Below, one piece after another: positions 6,575-9,354 of a stretch of DNA of 9,354 bases. Location of the stretch: contig WREM01000030.1 in assembly GCA_009779335.1 (NCBI GenBank), positions 1 to 9,354 on the forward strand, written 5' to 3'. A program made the position numbers and the translations under genes. Within the stretch, counting starts at the first letter, position 1; every line of letters starts with the position of its first letter. The notes below the pieces were generated by a model. That model did no database searches. It had not been told where the DNA came from and saw only the letters and a program-made list of their open reading frames with translations. This DNA is from Streptococcaceae bacterium. GTDB taxonomy: Bacteria; Bacillota; Bacilli; Lactobacillales; Streptococcaceae.

Positions 6575-6835
6575 TTACTTTTGTGCTGCTTTTTTATCTT
6601 CTGCGACAATCTTGTCTTTAGCCTCACCAATGTCTTTAGCGAAGTTTTTAACCGTATTTTTGGTGTTTTCAACATAATCATGACTTTGCTTGTTATAAGT
6701 GGCACCTTTTACAATGTCCTCGATGTCTGTATAAGAGACTGTGACATTTGACTGGGTTTCATTGAAATTCGTTGCTTTATTCATGGTATCCGCATGACTT
6801 TGAATTAACTCTGGAATCGTTTGAATTTCTGACAT
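6575..6835 (-). CDS. LXG-associated partner protein (Lap1/DUF3130-like, WXG100-like fold)
   Basis: 86 aa, helical, acidic to neutral, no signal peptide. It matches the small first-gene proteins of streptococcal LXG operons (DUF3130, also annotated as TIGR04197 type VII secretion effector). These are WXG100-like helical hairpins that bind the LXG domain and carry part of the export signal. Here the pattern is helix 1 (IPELIQSHADTMNKATN), a turn around TVSYTDIED, then helix 2 (DYVENTKNTVKNFAKDIGEA). No WXG is present, as usual for this group. SD AGGGAG lies just upstream of ATG 6835, and it is the first gene after the operon promoter. Confidence 0.78.
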   Translation of the reverse strand: MSEIQTIPELIQSHADTMNKATNFNETQSNVTVSYTDIEDIVKGATYNKQSHDYVENTKNTVKNFAKDIGEAKDKIVAEDKKAAQK

Positions 6836-6869
6836 GACTCTCTCCCTAAAACATATTTATTTCAATTCA

Positions 6870-6875
6870 ATTATA
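6870..6875 (-). promoter_or_regulatory. Probable -10 box of the type VII toxin operon
   Basis: The - strand reads TATAAT, 34 bp before the first ATG and followed by the SD AGGGAG. No clear TTGACA exists at 16-18 bp upstream, so basal activity may be low or need an activator. It lies between the lipoprotein terminator and the first partner gene, the only gap large enough for an operon promoter. Confidence 0.55.
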
Positions 6876-6933
6876 ATACTTTTAACATCAAATTACTTTC
6901 TTCAAAATTGTATTGGATACTCTCATAAAATAA

Positions 6934-6960
6934 AACTTCACCTCAAAATGAGGTGAGGTT
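6934..6960 (-). terminator. Rho-independent terminator of the lipoprotein gene
   Basis: On the - strand AACCTCACCTCA and TGAGGTGAAGTT form a 12-bp stem (one G-T pair) with a 3-nt loop, followed by TTATTTTATG. It starts 12 bp after the lipoprotein stop and separates that gene from the toxin operon. Confidence 0.75.
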
Positions 6961-6971
6961 AATATGGGGAG

Positions 6972-7829
6972 TTAGGCAACGTATTGTGAAACTCCGAAAC
7001 GTGTAGTATGTCCGGTTTGTTGAAAGTAATGATAAGAATTTGCGTTATCCCATGCGTCGACAATATTAAGTGCAGTATAATAACCATCTATTCCATCTTG
7101 TTGCCAAATAATTTTACCAGTTACGGTATCCTGTTCCCATGCACGATATAAAATTTTGGGTTGTGATGGAGCTGGCTTTGCCGGAGCAGACGGCGTTGGA
7201 TTAGAGGCGGCTGGTGTAGATGGTGTGGCACTTCCTGTGTTTCCACCTGTTGCCCCACCTGCGTATTGATTAGATGTGCCTGAGTTCCCTGCATTTGAGT
7301 TACTTGCTACACTGTTATCAGAGGCGTTATTGCTTGCGGAAGCTGCCGCAGCTTTCGCCGCATTAGCACTGTCTGCTTGCTTCTTACTTGCGGCTAACTT
7401 GGCTTCTAGATCTGCTTTGAGCTTGGCATCATTCTTATCTGTCAATTTCGCTACTGCTGCCTTGGCAGAGTTATATTTCCCAGTGTTCATGGCATCTTTT
7501 TGATAATCAGAGACCAGTTTTGTCGCAGTGTTGATGTTTGTGAGACGAGATTTCAGTGCATTGTATTCTTTTGTGAGTTTATCTTTCACGTCAGAATCTT
7601 TTACTTTGTCTAACGCTGTTTGAGCTGAATCCAAGTTCTTTTGATTTAGAGTTGTTGTCGCAGTTGCCATCGCTTGAGTTGCTGCGGATTCTGCATCTTT
7701 TTCAATCTGTGCAGACTGATCTGTACTCGATGTGTTCGTTGCCTTGGTATTATTCCCACACGCCGTTAAAAGCATGGTAGAAGATAAAGCAAGTGTTGCG
7801 ATTGTTACTAATTTAGTTTTGTTTGTCAT
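6972..7829 (-). CDS. Surface lipoprotein, coiled-coil plus Ser/Asn/Pro linker, function unknown
   Basis: 285 aa. Residues 1-24 are a lipoprotein signal (NKTK, a hydrophobic core, lipobox LTAC with Cys24), so the mature protein should be lipid-anchored on the outer face of the membrane. Residues about 38-160 are Ala/Lys/Asp-rich helices with two repeat-like blocks (NLDSAQTALDKVKDSDVKDK and YNSAKAAVAKLTDKNDAKLK), likely a helical bundle or coiled coil. Residues 160-223 are a low-complexity Ser/Asn/Gly then Pro/Ala linker, as in wall-spanning proteins. The last ~60 residues are Tyr/Trp-rich and compact (YRAWEQDTVTGKIIWQQDG, then DAWDNANSYHYFQQTG) and may bind a surface ligand; I do not recognise them. 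SD AAAGGAG precedes ATG 7829. The gene has its own terminator and a promoter with a poly-G spacer. No family assigned. Confidence 0.8.
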   Translation of the reverse strand: MTNKTKLVTIATLALSSTMLLTACGNNTKATNTSSTDQSAQIEKDAESAATQAMATATTTLNQKNLDSAQTALDKVKDSDVKDKLTKEYNALKSRLTNINTATKLVSDYQKDAMNTGKYNSAKAAVAKLTDKNDAKLKADLEAKLAASKKQADSANAAKAAAASASNNASDNSVASNSNAGNSGTSNQYAGGATGGNTGSATPSTPAASNPTPSAPAKPAPSQPKILYRAWEQDTVTGKIIWQQDGIDGYYTALNIVDAWDNANSYHYFQQTGHTTRFGVSQYVA

Positions 7830-7895
7830 ATAGACTCCTTTGTTTGTTCACGCTTAATATTTTGAAATTTCAGACACAAAATGCCCGCAAAGCCT

Positions 7896-7926
7896 ATTAT
7901 ATACCCCCCCCCCCCGACTTTGTCAA
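7896..7926 (-). promoter_or_regulatory. Lipoprotein promoter with a G12 homopolymer in the -35/-10 spacer
   Basis: On the - strand a perfect TTGACA (7921-7926) is followed by AAGTC, twelve G (7904-7915) and TATATAAT. The spacer is 19 bp to TATAAT (7896-7901) or 17 bp to TATATA (7898-7903). Transcription would begin near 7889, giving a ~60-nt leader ending in AAAGGAG. Because homopolymers change length by slipped-strand replication, spacing and so promoter strength may vary between cells. Confidence 0.75.
7904..7915. repeat. Homopolymer tract, 12 C on the + strand (12 G on the - strand)
   Basis: An uninterrupted run of twelve C in otherwise AT-rich DNA. It is the only long G/C homopolymer in the window and sits exactly inside a promoter spacer. 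Read length errors are possible in such a run. Confidence 0.95.
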
Positions 7927-7976
7927 GCCTTACGAATGCTGGTCTCATGTGTGGATTTTTGCTCATTTTTCAACTC

Positions 7977-8005
7977 TTGTTCTGTCAACGCTTTTATGAT
8001 AAAAT
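7977..8005 (+). promoter_or_regulatory. Candidate promoter of a small RNA
   Basis: TTGTTC (7977-7982), a 17-bp spacer and TAAAAT (8000-8005) on the + strand, placing a start near 8012. The -10 is good (5 of 6), the -35 moderate (3 of 6). It points away from the lipoprotein promoter and towards the terminator at 8084-8109. Confidence 0.4.
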
Positions 8006-8011
8006 AAATAT

Positions 8012-8109
8012 GTTGAGATGAGTACATAAAAAGCCATGCGTCTGTTAACGCACAGCGTGCTCTTTATTCTCTGCTATGTTGGTACACTAGATTATTCTAG
8101 TGTTTTTTT
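8012..8109 (+). ncRNA. Candidate small RNA of about 98 nt, family unknown
   Basis: Between a plausible promoter and a classic terminator, with no convincing ORF. Predicted 5' structure includes TGCGT/ACGCA around CTGTTA (in 8036-8051), followed by an unpaired stretch and the terminator hairpin. I did not recognise tracrRNA, SRP RNA, 6S or a known riboswitch. It contains TTCTCTGCTATG (8067-8078), which recurs inverted at 8193-8204. It may act as a trans- or antisense RNA. Existence is inferred from promoter and terminator only. Confidence 0.4.
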
Positions 8110-8204
8110 CTACCTTGAATGTATAAACCTGCTTCAACAATAATTAACATTATTGTTAGAATGTCATGAATACTTATCAAGACTTAACCTTTCATAGCAG
8201 AGAA
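8067..8204. repeat. 12-bp perfect inverted repeat enclosing further inverted repeats
   Basis: TTCTCTGCTATG (8067-8078) is the reverse complement of 8193-8204. Inside lie the terminator hairpin, AACAATAAT/ATTATTGTT (8136-8144/8149-8157) and shorter matches CTTGA/TCAAG and GTAT/ATAC in nested order. Transcribed in full from either strand, this could fold into a long rod with one side hairpin. Whether such a transcript exists is unknown. Confidence 0.5.
8084..8109 (+). terminator. Rho-independent terminator on the + strand
   Basis: ACACTAGA (8084-8091), loop TTAT, TCTAGTGT (8096-8103), then a T run to 8109: a perfect 8-bp stem. No protein gene on the + strand ends before it, which is the main reason to propose a small RNA upstream. 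Confidence 0.75.
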
Positions 8205-8220
8205 GCGACAACATTATCAT
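8164..8220 (-). CDS. Possible 18-aa peptide with strong ribosome binding site
   Basis: ATG 8220 is preceded by GGAGGTGAG (8225-8233), a near-ideal SD at good spacing, and by TATACT/TATTAT as a possible -10 at 8240-8248. The peptide MIMLSLLCYERLSLDKYS is short, with a hydrophobic start and a mixed end; it resembles no peptide I know (not Fst-like). Its codons include one arm of the 12-bp inverted repeat. It could be a small toxin, a leader peptide or chance. Confidence 0.25.
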   Translation of the reverse strand: MIMLSLLCYERLSLDKYS

Positions 8221-8340
8221 TCGCCTCACCTCCAAAACTAGTATAATATGCGAGGTGGGCATGCAGAATAATGAAGAGCTACAGAAAGTTTTTTTACTTT
8301 CATACTCTTTAGTACGTAAAATATTTTAGTTGTCGCAAAT

Positions 8341-8366
8341 AAAAAAACTACTTTCGTAGTTTTTTT
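8341..8366 (-). terminator. Rho-independent terminator of gltX
   Basis: On the - strand AAAAAAACTAC, loop GAAA, GTAGTTTTTTT: an 11-bp stem ending in a T run. It overlaps the gltX stop codon by 2 bp and, being symmetric, could work in both directions. Confidence 0.85.
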
Positions 8367-9354
8367 ATTTTATCGCTCCATCTAGGTGTTCCAAGACTTT
8401 CTCTTTTCCAAGAAGAGCGATGGTTTCCGGCAATTCTGGTCCGTGCATGACTCCTGATACAGCGATACGGATAGGCATGAAGAGGTTTTTCCCTTTAATT
8501 CCTGTTTCTTTTTGCACCTCTTTGATGAGAGGGAAGATGTTTTCAGTGATGAAATCAGCATCTGCAAGTTTTGCCACTTTCTCACGGAAAGCTTTCAATA
8601 CTGTTGAAACGGTCTCTTCTTTCATGACTTCTTCTGCATCAGCTGTTAAGGCAGGAAAATCTCCAAAGAATAAGTCTGTGAGTTCAATGATTTCTTCCCC
8701 ATATTTCATCTGTGGTTGATAGAGTTTGACTAATTCTTCTGCACGGTCATCCAATCGTCTAGATTTTTCCAAGAAAGGTTGAGTCAACTCAAAAATCTTA
8801 TCAAATTCTGCATTCTTGATGTAGCTATTATCTAGCCATTCTAATTTTTTTTGATCAAAGGCTGCAGGAGATTTAGACAAACGATTTTCATCAAAAAGAT
8901 GAATCAATTCTTCTCTAGAGAAGATCTCATCTTCTCCACCGGGATTCCATCCCAACAAAGCAATAAAGTTGAAGATGGCTTCAGACATGAAGCCTTTCTT
9001 ACGATAATCTTCTATGAATTGAAGAGTATTGGTATCACGTTTTGACAGTTTTTTCCCTGTTTCAGAGTTGATGATGAGGGTCATGTGTCCAAATTCTGGA
9101 GCAGTCCACCCTAGAGCCTCATAAATCATCAGTTGCTTCGGTGTATTGGCAATATGATCATCTCCACGAATGACATGTGAAATCTGCATATCATGGTCAT
9201 CAACAACGACGGCAAAGTTATAGGTTGGGTATCCATCACGTTTTTGGATGACCCAATCTCCACCGATGTTGCCACCTTCAAACTCGATATCACCTTTAAC
9301 CATGTCTTGCCACTTGTAGATGGCAGATTCATTGACTGAGATACGCACAACAGG
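8365..9354 (-). CDS. gltX: Glutamyl-tRNA synthetase, C-terminal two thirds (5' end outside window)
   Basis: 329 residues to a TAA at 8365-8367; the frame is open to the window edge, reading PVVRISV, so the true start is upstream and the internal ATG near 9348 should not be used. It is a class I aminoacyl-tRNA synthetase that charges tRNA-Glu in the cytoplasm (in many low-GC Gram-positives also tRNA-Gln, later amidated). Visible: the catalytic-domain part GGDWVIQKRDGYPTYNFAVV, DDHDMQISHVIRGDDHIANT, and the KMSKS-type loop KKLSKRD, then the helical anticodon-binding half ending in MHGPELPETIALLGKEKVLE. About 155 N-terminal residues including HIGH are missing relative to the usual ~485 aa. No defect seen. 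Confidence 0.95.
   Translation of the reverse strand, partial: PVVRISVNESAIYKWQDMVKGDIEFEGGNIGGDWVIQKRDGYPTYNFAVVVDDHDMQISHVIRGDDHIANTPKQLMIYEALGWTAPEFGHMTLIINSETGKKLSKRDTNTLQFIEDYRKKGFMSEAIFNFIALLGWNPGGEDEIFSREELIHLFDENRLSKSPAAFDQKKLEWLDNSYIKNAEFDKIFELTQPFLEKSRRLDDRAEELVKLYQPQMKYGEEIIELTDLFFGDFPALTADAEEVMKEETVSTVLKAFREKVAKLADADFITENIFPLIKEVQKETGIKGKNLFMPIRIAVSGVMHGPELPETIALLGKEKVLEHLDGAIK

Noticed and set aside
6265..6705. Overlapping 66- and 73-codon - strand ORFs within the partner-protein genes
   Set aside because: Alternative frames of the 108-aa and 86-aa genes, which have SD sites, coupled ends and family match.
7276..7503. 75-codon + strand ORF, Ala/Leu-rich
   Set aside because: It is the complement of the Ala/Lys-rich lipoprotein stalk; the composition is explained by that frame.
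8136..8157. 9-bp palindrome AACAATAAT/ATTATTGTT as a PerR/Fur-type operator
   Set aside because: It does not match a known box well and is not near a clear promoter; kept only as part of the nested inverted repeats.
8040..8160. Fst-type small toxin in the gltX-lipoprotein gap
   Set aside because: Neither strand encodes the typical Fst pattern (hydrophobic helix with a conserved AP motif and charged tail); the repeats are inverted, not direct as in par loci.
8205..8336. CRISPR/tracrRNA or CRISPR repeat region
   Set aside because: Only inverted pairs are present; no regularly spaced direct repeats and no cas genes.

Overview
This window looks like part of a chromosome from a low-GC Gram-positive bacterium of the Streptococcaceae, most likely a Lactococcus-type species. 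The evidence is two partial housekeeping genes at the edges: the 3' end of pepX (X-prolyl dipeptidyl aminopeptidase) on the + strand at the left, and the last two thirds of gltX (glutamyl-tRNA synthetase) on the - strand at the right. A KxYKxGKxW-type signal peptide and short, purine-rich Shine-Dalgarno (SD) sites fit this group. The genus is inferred and was not tested by a search.

Between these anchors lies about 8 kb of accessory DNA, with all recognisable protein genes on the - strand. Read in the direction of transcription (right to left): gltX ends at an overlapping terminator (8341-8366). A gene-poor stretch (7830-8364) follows, with a candidate small RNA on the + strand, two tiny ORFs and long-range inverted repeats. 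Next is a lipoprotein gene (6972-7829) whose promoter has a run of twelve G in its spacer, which suggests phase-variable expression. It has its own terminator at 6934-6960.

The main feature is a type VII secretion (T7SSb) toxin operon (about 6870 down to 1861). Two small helical partner proteins (86 and 108 aa) are followed by a 598-aa LXG toxin with a probable polymorphic toxin type 28 (Ntox28-like) C-terminus, and a 155-aa CdiI-like immunity protein. Downstream is a chain of orphan modules, each a headless toxin C-terminal tail followed by an immunity-type gene: 107-aa tail plus 112-aa protein, 115-aa tail plus 150-aa protein, frameshifted tail plus 124-aa protein. The toxin tails lack an SD site and two lack a normal start, whereas every putative immunity gene has one. 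This suggests the chain works as a bank of immunity genes, as a store of spare toxin tips, or as the scar of repeated tip replacement. The secretion machinery itself (EsxA, EssC and others) is not in the window.

At the left end is a thioester-domain surface adhesin whose 3' part is missing. Its frame runs through the pepX terminator and ends inside pepX, so the CnaB-like repeats and LPXTG anchor appear to have been deleted. The 427-bp gap between this gene and the toxin operon holds a promoter for the adhesin gene and a strong bidirectional hairpin.
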